This document shows positions 1-12,256 of a stretch of DNA of 64,000 bases, one piece after another. This DNA is from Chiua virens (lineage: Eukaryota; Basidiomycota; Agaricomycetes; Boletales; Boletaceae), in contig JAHNUO010000009.1 in assembly GCA_019787685.1 (NCBI GenBank), forward strand, positions 1,736,001 to 1,800,000, written 5' to 3'. The stretch's first letter is position 1. Every line of letters starts with the position of its first letter. The position numbers and the translations under genes were made by a program. Under the pieces are notes generated by a model. It was given only the letters and a program-made list of their open reading frames with translations. It was not told the DNA's origin and made no database searches.

Positions 1-2473
1 TAACAAACATATCTTCGATTCCGCAGAAGGGCTCGTACTCACATCACTGAGAGGAACCGTAGCTCAGAATCCGGGGTTGCGACTGTAAGTATTCAAGCTC
101 AAGTCTCATTCCTTGAGAACTCACCTGATCCAACCCCTATCTGGATCGCATAGTCATGCATCAACCAAGACGGTGTATCAATCACGTCCGTCCGCAGACA
201 TCGTCGTCATCTCAGGAGGCGGTGCTGGCCATGAACCAGCCCACGCTGGCTACGTCGGGCACGGCATGCTCGCCTCCATGGTTTCTGGAGACATCTTTGC
301 TAGTCCTAGTGCTAAGCAGATACTGGCCGCCATTGAATTTGCAGCATTTGTGGATCTTGAGAAGACAACAGACGGCGTAGTCAAAGGAAGAGACGTGGTA
401 ATCGTGCTCAATAACTATACGGGAGACAGACTCAACTTTGGGCTTGCGATCGAACAAGCGCGGGCGAGGTACCCGGGCCTGAACATCACGTCCGTCCTCA
501 ACGCCGATGACGTCTCGCTTCTTCCACAGACGCGAGGAAACGAAGCAGAAGAAAGCATGGTGGGTCCGAGGGGACTTGGAGGGAATATCTTTGTGTGTAA
601 AATATTGGGTGCTTATGCAACGTTCGGAGCAAATGGCGGTGAGCTCAGATGGACCGCCTGATTGCCGTCACTGTATGATGACAGCTATGATTAGCTTCGA
701 CGCACGACACGTATCCCAAACCCACACTAGAACGCACGAAGCTACTCGGCGATGCACTGGTAGCCCATCTGAGAAGCATTGGGGCCACTCTTGGTCATTG
801 TCATGTTCCTGGTCGGCAACCTCATTCCGGTGTGTCCCATCAATTGATGATTTGATATCAGTGGCATAAGCTGGTGGCGATGCATCATCGTTCCTTCGAC
901 AGCTTCTGAGCTCATTCCCGATGGACAAATTGAGCTGGGTCTTGGACTTCACAATGAACCTGGTGTGCGCCGCGTCCCGCTCGCTTCTCCGGAGAGCCTT
1001 ATCACAGAAATGGTGAATGTCATCAGAGGCAGTGGAGGAGGCTGGAAAGGATCGGAGATACATATCGGTGCGGTTATTTTAGTTCCGGGGGTTTCCCCTT
1101 TACAAAAATTATGGTGCCTAGAACGGATTTTGAGGCACCAAGCTCACGAGACCTGGATTCGCGAAGGAGATGAGATCGCGCTGTTCATCAATAACCTAGG
1201 AGGAATGTCCGTGCTTGAAATGGGTGCCATCGTCGAACAGGTTCGGAAAGAACTTGGCAAGTTACCGCATGCTTTCCAATGATATTTTTTCGTCTCACTA
1301 AGCGATGTTGTAGCCACACTTAGGATTATACCAGCACGGGTATACAAGTGCATCATACATGACCTCTCTGAACGCTCCAGGCTTTTCCATCTCGCTTATT
1401 AACGTAACCAGGATCGAAGGGATTGTGAATGGTACCCAATCAATCTCCTTGTCGCTCTCTGACCTGATGACATGTTTAGCCAACTCCCCGGCTGACCCGA
1501 TTAGTCTGCTTGCCCTTCTCGATGCCCCGACAGAGGCGTTATCGTGGGTTGGGGTAAGGTCTTGGCCGGTGAAATCCGTTTCCGACAATCGCGACGCAGA
1601 ATCAGAGGCTGCGAATTCACTTGAGTCAATCCGTACTTCGTTCCGTTCAGATGGCTTAGGGATCTCATCTTCTACTGGAGAAAATCATTTGGCTGGGGGG
1701 TATACGTGGACCGACCTCGGATTCTCAGCTGAAGAGGTCAAAAAGGGGATCCAAGGCGCATGTCAAAGTGTGTTTGCATCGGAACCGGATATGACAAGGT
1801 TCGATACCATTGTCGGCGATGGAGATTGTGGACATACCTTCGTCAGTGGTGCCAAATGTTAGCTTTGGACCTCGCAGCACCATCTGATATCAGAAGCTCT
1901 AACTCTTACTCAATTGTGGCAGCGATCCTCGAAGCTTTAGACCAGGGAAGCCTCGAACCTCTGTTGTTAAATCCCGCTTCGTTTGTTTCCAGGGTAGGGG
2001 AGATACTAGAGGGGACGATGGGTGGGACCATCGGTGCCTGTAGGTCCACCTGCCACTGAATTAAATTGCCTCCTTACCTTTGTCTGCAAGTGTTTGCAAT
2101 CTTCTTCACCGCATGGTCGACTGCACTGCGTAATGACCTGAGCCTGCCAAGCGGTTCTCATTCTCCGCTCAAAGAGGCACTAGTCGCTCTTGGGAAACAC
2201 ACACCGGCACGTCCAGGTGACCGAACTGTTGTCGACGCCCTCGCCCCCTTGTGTGAATCTGTGACACCGACGACGAGCTCGACACAGGATCTCAGGGAAA
2301 TGGTGAAGGCGGTAAAGAAAGGGGCGGAGAGCACTAGAGGGATGAAGGCGAAGCTCGGGCGTGCGTCGTACGTGATGACGGATGATGAACACGTTCCACC
2401 GGACCCTGGAGCGTGGGGGGTGGCGGCCGTGGTAGAAGGATTTGTCGGTAGCCTACAGCCCCCTGCTTTATAA
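1..2473 (+). CDS. DAK1: Dihydroxyacetone kinase (DAK1-DAK2), 5' end outside window
   Basis: ATP-dependent kinase that phosphorylates dihydroxyacetone (and glyceraldehyde) in cytosolic glycerol/DHA metabolism. The N-terminal DhaK domain shows GGGAGHEPAHAGYVG, YTGDRLNFGLA, GATLGHCHVPG, the LGLHNEPG motif carrying the substrate-binding His, and INNLGG. The C-terminal DhaL domain shows FDTIVGDGDCGHTF, EGTMGGTIGA, TPARPGDRT and FGRASY-like GRASYV. The start lies before base 1. Exons I can place: 2-84, 154-638, 695-829, 903 onward; these junctions keep frame (phases 2, 1, 1). Further introns lie near 1258-1326, 1425-1480, 1858-1898 and 2042-2090. The last exon ends with a stop at 2471-2473. No frame break is needed, so the copy looks functional. 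Domain order and family assignment are firm; exact exon limits after 903 are estimates. Confidence 0.9.
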
Positions 2474-3030
2474 TATGCTCCGCGAAGGGCATTCAGTATC
2501 CAGCGGGTAAAAGTACATCCTGGAACGTTTGAACGTTTTCAAACTTTCAGTCACAGGTCCTGAAGATCTTGGCTCTTTGTATTCAAGGGTGGCCCACATG
2601 ATGGACATACACCAAGTGTTTTTGGATGATCGTCTCTAAGACACCATCAAGCCTTAAAGTTACTGAGGGGCGGTAAAATTTCGGTATCAGCTCCGCGCTG
2701 CATGTAGAATTGGACCATGTTGTGATCTAAGCTTGTTTGGGTTTGTGGCTTATCGGTTTAGCCATTTCATTGAAACACGACCCGTATCGCCTCTCAAATT
2801 GAATCAAAGATGGCGGGACCCTGGATGTCTCGCATAACGTTCCGAGTCCACGTATGTCATCACAACTTTGTCATTCAACCTGATGGTCCATAAATATCTC
2901 ACATTCGGGCGTCTACTAATGGCAAATGGTGTGAAGACTCGATCTTGCAAGAGATCGTACGCCTTCTTCCTTGCTCTTTGTTCACCGACAAGCCCAGAAA
3001 CCTGCGCGCGTGCGGCTGGTTGTCTGAACG
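2474..3030. other. Intergenic region
   Basis: Spacer between the kinase and the membrane-protein gene. It must hold the terminator of the first and the promoter of the second. I see no conserved coding signal or clear repeat. Confidence 0.5.
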
Positions 3031-4452
3031 ATGGTTCACTGGTGGCAGGATCCAGAGGTGGAAGCTCAGCTACGTGCCTTATATGTGGATATGGTATTTT
3101 TGCTGTTGGGCATTCACGGGTATGTATTTTTCTTTGGAAAAACCGGGCCGTGCCTTGAACTCTTTGAATGCGTTTGTCTAGGTGGGACTACTTGCATAAT
3201 TCCGGTGTGGAATATTCCGTCATTCGTCGGCGCCTTTCTTTCCGTTGGCCACTCGTGAGTAACCATTTCACGTCGTCTGGTCGTCACACCAATGCCGCCA
3301 CGCAAAGATTCCGTACCTGGTCGGAAGGTTATGTCTTCTGATCCAGCTTCTTTTGCTGTGAGTCACTACTGAGGACGACCTTGAGGCAGGCAAGTAATTC
3401 GCTTTGACATGTAGCGCGATCGAAACGAGCGGATTATCCGATCATTTTGCCTGTCAACGTCAGTTCTCATTGATATGTTGTTGAGAGTTCTACGCAGCTC
3501 ACTCCACTTGTTAGTTGGAACCTCTTTCATAGCTGTAAGAGCCTTCCCGTTCGAACAGAATCGTGGATGTTGACACGGTATCTGGCCCCAGATAACAGGA
3601 GGGACTGCTGTAGCATGTGCCTCTACAAATTTCATGATTCGCACGTGAGTCTGATATTGTGTACGTTGATTGACCTGTATCCACGATCCCTGCAGATGGG
3701 TGATCTGGAAGAATTCCCGTCTGGTGCACATTCTAATCTTTCTCGTTGCTCTTGGACATTGTACTCTATTGATAATTGGTATGTGTTTATCCTTGCAGTC
3801 TTCACGAAACTCTGTATTTTGATCTTAGACTGGGCGAACATCAAGGCCACCAAGTCACAGGGAGCTTGCGTTATTTACATTCAAAATCCACAAGTGAGCG
3901 CGGGAGTCTACGTATACAGTAAGTGATTCCATCGAATTCGAACGTGTCTATTCAATCCACACGTCAAAGCCGTGAGCTATGACTTTCTGGCCCTCCTATT
4001 GGCCGTCGTGAAGCTGTCGAATCAGTCGTCCAAGTCTCATTTTGAGGAACGTTTGCGCACGCAACACCTCTCGTATTTTGTTGTAGCGGCGGTGGCAAAT
4101 GTCCTACCAATGGTCTGGATCCAGTACACGTCGTCCCTTGTCATAAACTTATCTTTTTTTCCTACAGGTCTTTTGTTTCCTTGATTCCAACGGTATGATC
4201 ACAGTATTTTTGTAGTTCTAAACCTCAACATATATTAGGCATGGTTGAAATAACTGGTTCATTGGGTAAGTTGAACGATTCATAAATGTATTAATGACGT
4301 AGTTGACAAGCTCACCTAGCCATGACTGCAAGGTATTCAGAACTAGACTGAAAACTGGCTGATGCTAATCTTATTTCAGTACAATCACCTCGTGTAGAGC
4401 AGTCAGGTCGCTCCTTGAGCCTCGTACAGAACATCAATGGTGTGTATGCTAA
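3031..4452 (+). CDS. Multi-pass membrane protein, basidiomycete-specific family
   Basis: I recognise the layout of a large agaricomycete family of about 300-residue polytopic membrane proteins without a known function. Short exons can be chained: start MVHWWQDPEVEAQLRALYVD at 3031, then WDYLHNSGVEYSV..FRWPL (about 3183-3255), IPYLVGRLCLLIQLLLL (about 3309-3359), a stretch ending TAVACASTNFMIRT (to about 3644), WVIWKNSRLVHILIFLVALG (from 3697), then KATKSQGACV, AVSYDFLALLLAVVKL, FVVAAVANVLPMVW and a C-terminal TSCRAVRSLLEPR ending at the TAA at 4450-4452. Each block falls where the family has a conserved block, and most junctions are GT-AG. The exon before 3600 is the weakest part. Function unknown; a receptor- or scaffold-like role would be guesswork. 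Confidence 0.65.
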
Positions 4453-5157
4453 CTCGATTCAATGCGTATTTCTTATGGGCAAGTAGTCAGCTGTTGTGAA
4501 CGCCCAGAAGATGTTTTCGCGTTGACGACACAGCTTCCGGTCGAAATTTCGAGCGTATCGATGGCGATTTGACGACCATTTTTCTCAACAACTGCATACG
4601 TCGCACTGTATTACCACTTTGACTCATGCGTCGTCCTGCTTTGTATCCACCACATTCATACCCTTTTCTCCTTCGTTACTGTAGACCTACGAGCACTTCT
4701 ATGTATCTGGAGTTGGAGCCTAACATTATTTAATAGACTTTTAGACCCGTCTTTGATATATGTATCACTTTCTTGTTGATCACCGGCCGTTTCTCAATAT
4801 ACCTATGCTCCGTCTCCTATGACGCTCTTACCCGTTCGGATTTGTGGAGCGATGCCACATTGATCAGCGACCACTCGTCCTAAATTTGCAAACAAGAAGC
4901 GCTCTGTGACGTCGAGCATCATAGATACAGTGCACCGCATATTTATTTCCTGGGTTATAGATACTTATCTGATCGTCCCAGGGGTGTGAACTTGAATGTA
5001 TGCACGTCTGATTGCAATCCGCAATCTTACACGAGGCATAGTCGTTTTTGCGCCCAACGCCCATTCGACATAATGGAGTCCTCGTGGTGTTTGGACGATG
5101 ATGTCCCTCCTGACTGTCTCGTGGCAAGTCTCTTCCTTCCAAGGGCCCTTGCTCACC
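4453..5157. other. Intergenic region
   Basis: Non-coding spacer before the RBR gene. I see only short, unconvincing reading frames on both strands and no repeat. Confidence 0.45.
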
Positions 5158-8100
5158 ATGAGCACCTCGAATCGCTGTACCGCAACTCGCACTGGCAAAT
5201 CCGTACTATGTCGCTTTCACAGTCAAGGACGTTGTCGCTTTGGAGACAAATGCTGGCATAGCCATGAGGCAGATGTACAGGTAGACTCGTCCCACTTCCC
5301 TTGGTCGGTGCTAAACGCTGACATCATGTCAGTCCACTGGAAAGGATACACATTCAGACGAACTCACGGTAGCTCATTCAATCATTCCGTTGATGTGTTG
5401 ACGACACTGAGCCAGCATGATCTACCAGGACAATTTCCTCTGTTTTGGAGCACCAAACAGTCCCTCCCAACATAACACTCAGGCTACTACTCACAACCTC
5501 AAATGTGAAGAAGACGTTTTCCGTGTTTGGAAGTCTGGGACTTGTACTGAAGGACCCAAATGTTTGTCTTGCCACCATACAGAAGTAAGTTTCGGTCTTT
5601 ATCAAGTGACTGGTGCAACGAGTTAAACTTGAATGATGATTGCAGGAACTGGAGCTCAAATCACGAAAGCCAAATCCTTTTGCTTCACTCGTAGCGGAAG
5701 GTTCTACTGTATCCCCAGCTGCGGCCACATCTCGTGCTAAGCGCAAACCCAAGCGCCATTGGGCACAGGCGACCCAAGCTGCAGTTATAGCCCTGTGAAC
5801 GTGCAGATGCCATCGCTAGAGAGGAAGCAGCAATGACAATAAGTAAAGTCGTCTTTGACTCTATCGTGACATACAGTACGGGGCTCGACGTTTCCAAGCT
5901 GATAACAGGCTTCGAGACATGCACCATACGTCTCGCAAATTTTCCTCCTGACGTTAAGGAGGAGGACGTTTATGCCTTACTCAGGGATCGGGGCATAGAC
6001 ACTCAGAAACTTCACTTGATACTCGAGAAAAAGCCAGGACGGTTGGCCAGAGGCACGTATCGTCACAGACATTGCTAGTGGTCAAGCAATCGCAGTCGTG
6101 TCTTGACGACATCGAATTCCGAGATGAACCCTTATTCGTCGATATGTCCGCTGCCAACTCCTTGGATAGCATGGATGCTACTGCAAGTCATGGATCCGAC
6201 ATCTTGACCATATCCTGGCGTGCCCCTTCTGCACGCTATGTTGCAGAGTATGTCGACTGTTGCTGCAGCAAAAGCCAAGGTCGCAGAACTCAACCGCTCC
6301 ATTTATTGCGGTCGCCGTATCAGAGTCGAGCTGAACTCTCAGCCCCCAGGTTGCTTCATACCTAATTTGCGACTCAATGCCATCAAAATCCACAATCTTC
6401 CTCCTGACGTCACAGACGAGGATGTCATCAGGTTCACCAGGTCACAAGCCGCTAAGCGACTCCGCATTAAGGGTACTTTTACAGGCACATTCCCTGTCGA
6501 AGAGGTTGCTAGGCTGGTCCGGAACGACATCGAGGAGGCTGTTCCAGAAGGATTTCTGAGATTCGATGACCCTCTTGACACCTGCACCCTAGATGGCATC
6601 GTATACGCAGACGCGCACTTTTTGTCGTGGGATGAAGCACACGCTGCATGGATCCGTCTCTCGGGTCAACGATATGGTGAACAGTCTATCTGGCTCCAAC
6701 TTCCCAACCCCATGAACTTTACCCTCGTCATCCCGATCGAACAGTACAGGGCTCAAAAAGCGCATTGGGATTCACTCTTAGACTCGACCAAGGATCAGCA
6801 AGCTTGCACACTCCACGTCCGCGAGGCTGGCAACGTCGTTCGCATCCAACTTTCCGGATCAGTTAAAGAGGCGACAGGAGCAATGAGGGTGCGGGTCGAG
6901 AATCTGGCTAGGGGAGAAATGGTGGAAGGATGGCACCGATTATTGGGCATCCCGGACAATATGTTCATGTCCCGTGTCTATGCAGAGACAGGCGCATATG
7001 TGCGCGCCGATTTGCAACGTCAATCCCTGAAGGTCTTCGGGTCGTCGACGGCTGTCGACCAAGCTCGCGAAATGATCAAGAACGAGCTGGCACGACTCGC
7101 AGCTCTGGATTACAGCATCATTCTCGCACCAAGTTCTGTGGGGTACTTCGTCCGAGAAGGGCTCGAGCAGTTGAAGGAGACACTGGGAGAGGATAATGTC
7201 AGGTTTGAAACATCCTCGAGGAGGATGACTGTCTCAGGTAGCGAAGAAGCGCAACACGCACTCGATCGACTTGTCGAGCGCTCTCACGAAGGGAAATCTC
7301 GCATCCTGAATGCACGGCGGAGTAACCAAACCTGTCCAATTTGCTACGACGACATCTCTTCCCCGCATCGGTTAGCATGTGGTCATACGTACTGTGTCGC
7401 TTGTCTACATCATTACATTTCCTCAGCCCTCGAATCGGGTCAGTTACCTCTATTCTGCCTTGGAGACGAAGCGCAGTGTCACGTTCCCATCGCGATTCCC
7501 ACTATACAGCACTTTGTTCCCCCAGCAACCTTCAACCGGCTGCTCGAAGCAGCGTTCGACACCTATATTGCGAAACACTCCGAGCAGTTCAAACATTGCA
7601 AAACCCCTGACTGCACGCAAATCTATCGTGCCGCCGAGGCTGGAACGACGCCTCAAATGCTCCAGTGTCCGTCTGTTTCTCTGACATGTGTAACGCTTGC
7701 CACGATGATGCTCATGATGGCCTCACATGCGACCAAAGTCGAGAAACCCGACATCCACTGGAGCAAGCGCGCATGGACGCCTGGATTGTATCGCAACAAG
7801 GACGCGTCAAGAAATGCCCCCAATGTACTGTACCCATCGAGAAAATCGAAGGGTGCAATCATGTGACGTGCAGGTACGCGACACCAGTGTACGATGCTTT
7901 GCACGACGCTGACCGATCATCGCATAGGTGTGGCGCGCACGTTTGTTGGCGATGTTTGGGTGTCTACACGGATAGGACGATTTATCCCCACATGAATGAG
8001 GTCCATGAAACCATCTATGACGAAGTTCCGGATGCACCACAGCGAATGGAACAATGCTTGGGTGAAGACGAGGTGCAAGAGGATAGAGACCTCGCAGGAC

Positions 8101-9137
8101 AGCAACATATCGAGCCACAGCAGAGCGCTCACACGCGGCAGAACTGTGAAGAAGAATGGGAGAGGCAGCTGGCGGAAGAACATCAATGGCCAGTGACCGA
8201 GGAGGAATGTCGTGGTCTCTTGGAGCAGTATCGGCGACGAGAAGCCGAAGCCGAAGAGAGACGATGTGCGGAACAACATCGACGAGAGGCGGAGGCACAG
8301 CATCATCGACTCGTGGTAGAGTTGGAGAGGCAAGTCGTGGAGCAGCATCGCGAGGTTGAGGAGCGGGAGCGACGTCTCTTAGAGCAGTATCAGCGGCGAG
8401 AAGCGGAGGCAGAGGAAAGACGTCATGCAGAACAGCTTCGGCGACGAGAGGTAGAGGCACAGCATCATCGTTTCGTGGCAGAGTGGGAGAAGCAAGTCGC
8501 AGAGCAACATCGCCAGCGGGAGGTCGAGGAGCGACGTCTCTCAGAGCAGTATCAGCGGCGAGAAGCGGAGGCAGAGGAAAGACGTCGTGCAGAACAGCTT
8601 CGGCGACGAGAGGCGGAGGCACAGCATCATCGCTTCGTGGCAGATTGGGAGAAGCAAGTCGCAGAGCAACATCGCCAGCGGGAGGTCGAGGAGCGACGTC
8701 TTTCAGAACAGTATCAGCGGCGAGAAGCGGAGGCACAGCGGCAGCATCGCTTCGTGGAAGAGTGGGAGAGTCAAGTCGCAGAGCAGCGTCGCCAGCGGGC
8801 GGCCGAGGAGCGAGAGCGACATCTTATGGAACAGCGTCGACAAGCAGTGGCCGAGGAACAAACGAGGCAACGTCTCTGGACGAAGGAATCGGAGAGAAGC
8901 CCGCGCCTGGAAGGAGCACGACGACGACAGTTGAACGTTCAAGACTCTTGGCACCAATTTATCTCCTCATTTGATCCAAACTTTCGAATACAACCCTGTT
9001 CGAGGTGTGAATCAGTCGGACTGCTGCCGATGCTATGTTTCGATTACTACGTTGTGCTTTTCAAACAAGTGTACACCAGAAAGGTTCCATACCGGTCACC
9101 ATGTAATGATATCGTGTGGTTTGAAGGGGCTTCCTGA
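5158..9137 (+). CDS. CCCH zinc finger / RRM-like / RBR E3 ubiquitin ligase with coiled-coil tail (possibly broken)
   Basis: Likely RING-between-RING ubiquitin ligase with nucleic-acid-binding N-terminus. Start ATG 5158 leads straight into a CCCH finger (CRFHSQGRC..FGDKCWHSH). A second Cys/His cluster lies near 5505-5585. Two RRM-like stretches follow (TIRLANFPPDVKEEDV near 5925; IKIHNLPPDVTDEDV near 6385). RING1 starts at TCPICYDD (7330), the IBR at about 7600-7750, and RING2 at KKCPQCTVPIEKIEGCNHVTC with the catalytic Cys in the GCNH motif. A 54-bp intron (7874-7927) joins CR to CGAHVCWRC in frame. The tail is a Glu/Arg-rich coiled coil. Odd: the frame changes by one base in the IBR at 7672-7676, and further frame changes near 5795, 6045, 6100 and 6255 are not all explained by introns. 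This is either a decaying gene or assembly error. Confidence 0.75.
8223..8867 (+). repeat. Coding tandem repeat, 162-bp (54-residue) unit
   Basis: Units begin at GAGCAGTAT or a close variant at 8223, 8382, 8544 and 8706, giving spacings of 159, 162 and 162 bp. All are multiples of three, so copy-number change would keep frame. The units at 8382 and 8544 are almost identical. They encode a heptad-like, Glu/Arg-rich helix (REAEAEERRRAEQLRR) that should form a coiled coil. Confidence 0.85.
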
Positions 9138-9234
9138 GCCGTCGGGCCTCGTAGAAGTCTGATGCAACAAGTACTTGACTTATGTAAATTGATATTTTTG
9201 ATCCAACTTCTGTTAGCCTGACTGAAAGTTCTTC

Positions 9235-10558
9235 ATGGCTTCACGTTCGCTACTTTCAACTCGCATTGGTGCAACGTCGAGGCATTTACGACACCCACTT
9301 CATCAGCACGTCCGACTTCTGGCCTCTACGTCGCCATCAAAGCAGTCAGACCCCACAGCGACTTCAAACATACCGGGCAAGGAGCAATCCTGGCTAACGC
9401 ACCGAGTCAGAGCAAATCCTTTCCTGTACACGGTTTTTGTTGGCGTTGCAAGCGCTCTTGGGTATGGCTCGCACAAACAGCTCGCGAACAGACGCGCATT
9501 ACATCTGTACAACACCCTCTGTGCAACACGCGCGGACCAAGAGACCGACTTTTGGAGAAAAGGTGATCGCTATACGTTCACTATCGTGTAGTCTGTACTC
9601 ATGGGTCCACGAACTCCCCGTAAAAGAATGTGCACTTCCTCCAACGTTCCAGTCTTGGTTTACCGTCACCAATTTGCACGTATGGCTCCTCACCGTCCGT
9701 TTACGGGCCCTCCCGGCACCCCATGGAATGAATCACATTCAAGGCTTGATAGATCACTTTTTCCAAGATGTCGAGGAACGTGTCCGTGCTGTGCTCCAGC
9801 CTGGCATTTTACCACCCCGTTCGCCGTCCGACCCGTCCGTCACGCTCTTATCGCCCCCCGAAACCAAACATCGCTCAGACTTCAGCAAATACATCTCCCC
9901 ATATCCTAACAGCACCTTTTACACGTTCCCTTCTCCGGTCCCACCTCCCGACACATTTCCCTCACCAGCTGCCTATGCCAAGGCAGAGAAACGAGCGAGA
10001 GCACCGGAGAGGCTCTTGACGAGACATATGAAGATTTTTAAAGAGCAGTGGGCGGGATTGGGGATGAGTATGGACTTGGGACTTGTAAAAGGGGACGCAG
10101 AGATGGCTGCTGCGGTTTGGAGAAACCTGTTAGGCGGAAGGGGGGCGAGAGGAATATCCCCTCCCGGTGCAAGCGTCACTCCGAGCACGAGGGACTCCAA
10201 CGACGCGAGCAAATCATTCCGACGTTCCGTGAACCTCGTTGGCGGTCTCGTGGAGAATGTGGACAAAATCGATGTCAATGTCGAGGAGACGACAGACGAT
10301 TCGAGCGGTGTTTATGACTTTGGTGCGAACGAGAACGATCGGTGAGACATCTTCAGCGCGGTCGTTTGTATTGCCTCGTTACTCACAAACAGCAGGTACA
10401 TTGCTTACCCAGAACTTATGGAGACGCTTGTCGCTTACCTTAGACGTGAGGCGCAACGACTTGAACGGATTCCCGACGAAGCCATCCTTGGACCACGGGT
10501 GATGGGTAGGGAAAGTGAGGGAGTGAAGAAGTTGATGTGGGGAAAGGTGAGACCATAG
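9235..10558 (+). CDS. CBP3: Cbp3-type ubiquinol-cytochrome c chaperone
   Basis: Mitochondrial assembly factor of cytochrome bc1; in yeast Cbp3 works with Cbp6 on cytochrome b synthesis and early assembly. The N-terminus (MASRSLLSTRIG...RHLRHPLHQ) is rich in Arg/Ser without acids, as in a matrix presequence, and a hydrophobic stretch follows near residues 63-75. The chaperone domain shows ECALPPTFQSWFTVTNLHVW, LTVRLRALP, LIDHFFQDVEERV and GLVKGDAEMAAAVWRNLL. Three exons keep frame: 9235-9562, 9627-10341 and 10396-10558, with phases 1 and 2 at the junctions (R-K-E-C and D-R-Y-I). The last exon gives YPELMETLVAYLRRE and a TAG stop. The family's core is complete and nothing is broken. An insertion between the two halves of the domain is rich in Pro/Ser. 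Confidence 0.88.
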
Positions 10559-10925
10559 GGTGCTTTATACACTAGGTAATTTTATCTCGCTTGATCTGTC
10601 GCGAAACTGCAATCCTTATCGCATAATATCAGAATATACCTTTCCCACCTTACTGGTAGTATATTGATGGCACGCTCGACATAGAGGAACGCACCGTTTC
10701 GTTTTTCATCTGGTCGTAAGTGACAGGTGCTTGACCAAGTCCTGGCTACAAATAAACCTATCCCTCAAAAGTAGAGTGACTTTGCGCCAGGATTGCCTCT
10801 AAATTTATCCCTGTGGACCTTGTTCACAAGATACAATCAAACGGCCCGAATACCTCCGATGCTTATTATCGACATCAGGTGTACACTTGTCCGTGAACTC
10901 GCCGTCAGCTTCGCTTCTATCCACA
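10559..10925 (+). other. Spacer with a short unrecognised open stretch
   Basis: Between Cbp3 and LamB/YcsF. An open stretch around 10662-10870 reads DGTLDIEERTVSFFIWS and, after a possible intron at about 10719, SDFAPGLPLNLSLWTLFT. I do not recognise it. It may be the 5' UTR or promoter of the next gene, or a small gene remnant. Confidence 0.35.
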
Positions 10926-12256
10926 ATGTCGAAACCGTTACGTGCCACAGTCAATTGCGATATGGGGGAGGTAGGGCTGATACATTGGCATTCGGAATGA
11001 TTTCTCTCTAACTCTTGACCAAGGGTTTTTCTCTATACATGATGGTGGGTACGCTCTGACTTGGGCTTCAAGTGGCCTGGTCCATGTAGTGAACGTAAGG
11101 AATTAGGGCGACGACGAAGGTCTCATGAAAACCATCCACTTGGCTAACATTGCATGTGGATTCCATGCATCGTGAGCTGGAACAACAATCCATCCCGGTT
11201 GCAATGCTTATCTGGCGTCATTCTTTTCAGGGACTTTTCTGTGATGAACAAGACTGTGCTTCTTGCCAAGGTGAATCACGTTCTCGTCGGTGCTCATCCA
11301 TCCCTTCCAGACCTACAAGGCTTCGGGCGGCGTGAGATGGCTATCGAACCGGTAAGCCGCACAAGTTTTATCGAGGCCGACTGACTCTGAGCTGATGTAC
11401 TCTCATCCAGGACGAACTTGCATCTTGCTTCGTTTACCAAGTCGGCGCATTGGACGGCTTCCTGAAGCGTCACGGACTCCCTCTCAACCATGTCCGTGCT
11501 CCCGGTTCTCCGAGATCTTGCCTGACCTTGCAGGGTTTGTTCGTGTCGTCTAGATCAAACCACACGGTGCTATATACGGGCAAACGGCACGTAACCTCGA
11601 CCTCGCCCGTGCCGTCGTGGGCGTGGCCAACATTTTCACTGGTCGTGGGGCCCGCCCCGACACGGGTGTCGCCTTCATGGGCCTCGCGGGCACTGCTCAC
11701 CAACACGCAGCTGAAGAGTTAGGCGTGCCATTCATTGCGGGTAGCATATCCTTTCCTTGCATGCCCGTCGCCGCGGATATCACTCACAGCGAATGACACA
11801 GAATGGTTCGCAGACCTCGACTATAGTGACGAAGGAAAGCTGTTGATCACAAAGTAACGCTTCCTTGACCCGACCGGCGCCGACCTGCTGACAATCTGTA
11901 GGAAGCATGACCCTGTTCCACTCGACAGCGTCCGACAACGAGTACGTCTTTTTCAAGGACGGGATGAACCCGTGTCACGAGCTGATCTGACTGGCTTGCA
12001 CGTCAGGTTCAAAACTTGCTCCAGTTGCATGTGGTGACCACGGTTGGCGGCACACACTTGCCTATCGGTCAGAACGTCTCCGAGGTATCCATCTGCTGTC
12101 ATTCCGATACGCCTGTGAGTGGGACCGGTCGCTGTTTTCTGCTTCGTACATGCAACCTGATTCGTGTACCCATCATTGGCACAGGGTGCAGTTGAAATTG
12201 CGCAGACAGTCAAGGCATTGGTGGATGAGAGCAACAGAGCGGCTGGATATGTGTGA
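10926..12256 (+). CDS. lamB: LamB/YcsF family protein (5-oxoprolinase subunit A-like)
   Basis: TIM-barrel family whose bacterial member PxpA is part of ATP-dependent 5-oxoprolinase; the Aspergillus nidulans member lamB belongs to the lactam-utilisation locus. The start ATG 10926 gives [15 protein letters not shown], the family's N-terminal signature. After introns come [107 protein letters not shown] and the C-terminal [20 protein letters not shown], ending at TGA 12254-12256. I see about seven or eight introns, with GT-AG junctions where checked. All expected motifs are present in order, so the gene looks intact. Exon limits in the 11750-12060 stretch are approximate. No partner oxoprolinase subunit (PxpB/PxpC) is in the window. 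Confidence 0.87.

Noticed and set aside
7807..8736. A 309-codon minus-strand open frame, Pro/Leu/Asp-rich
   Set aside because: It is the antisense of the coiled-coil repeat in the RBR gene; the repeat keeps all frames open. No family-like feature is seen.
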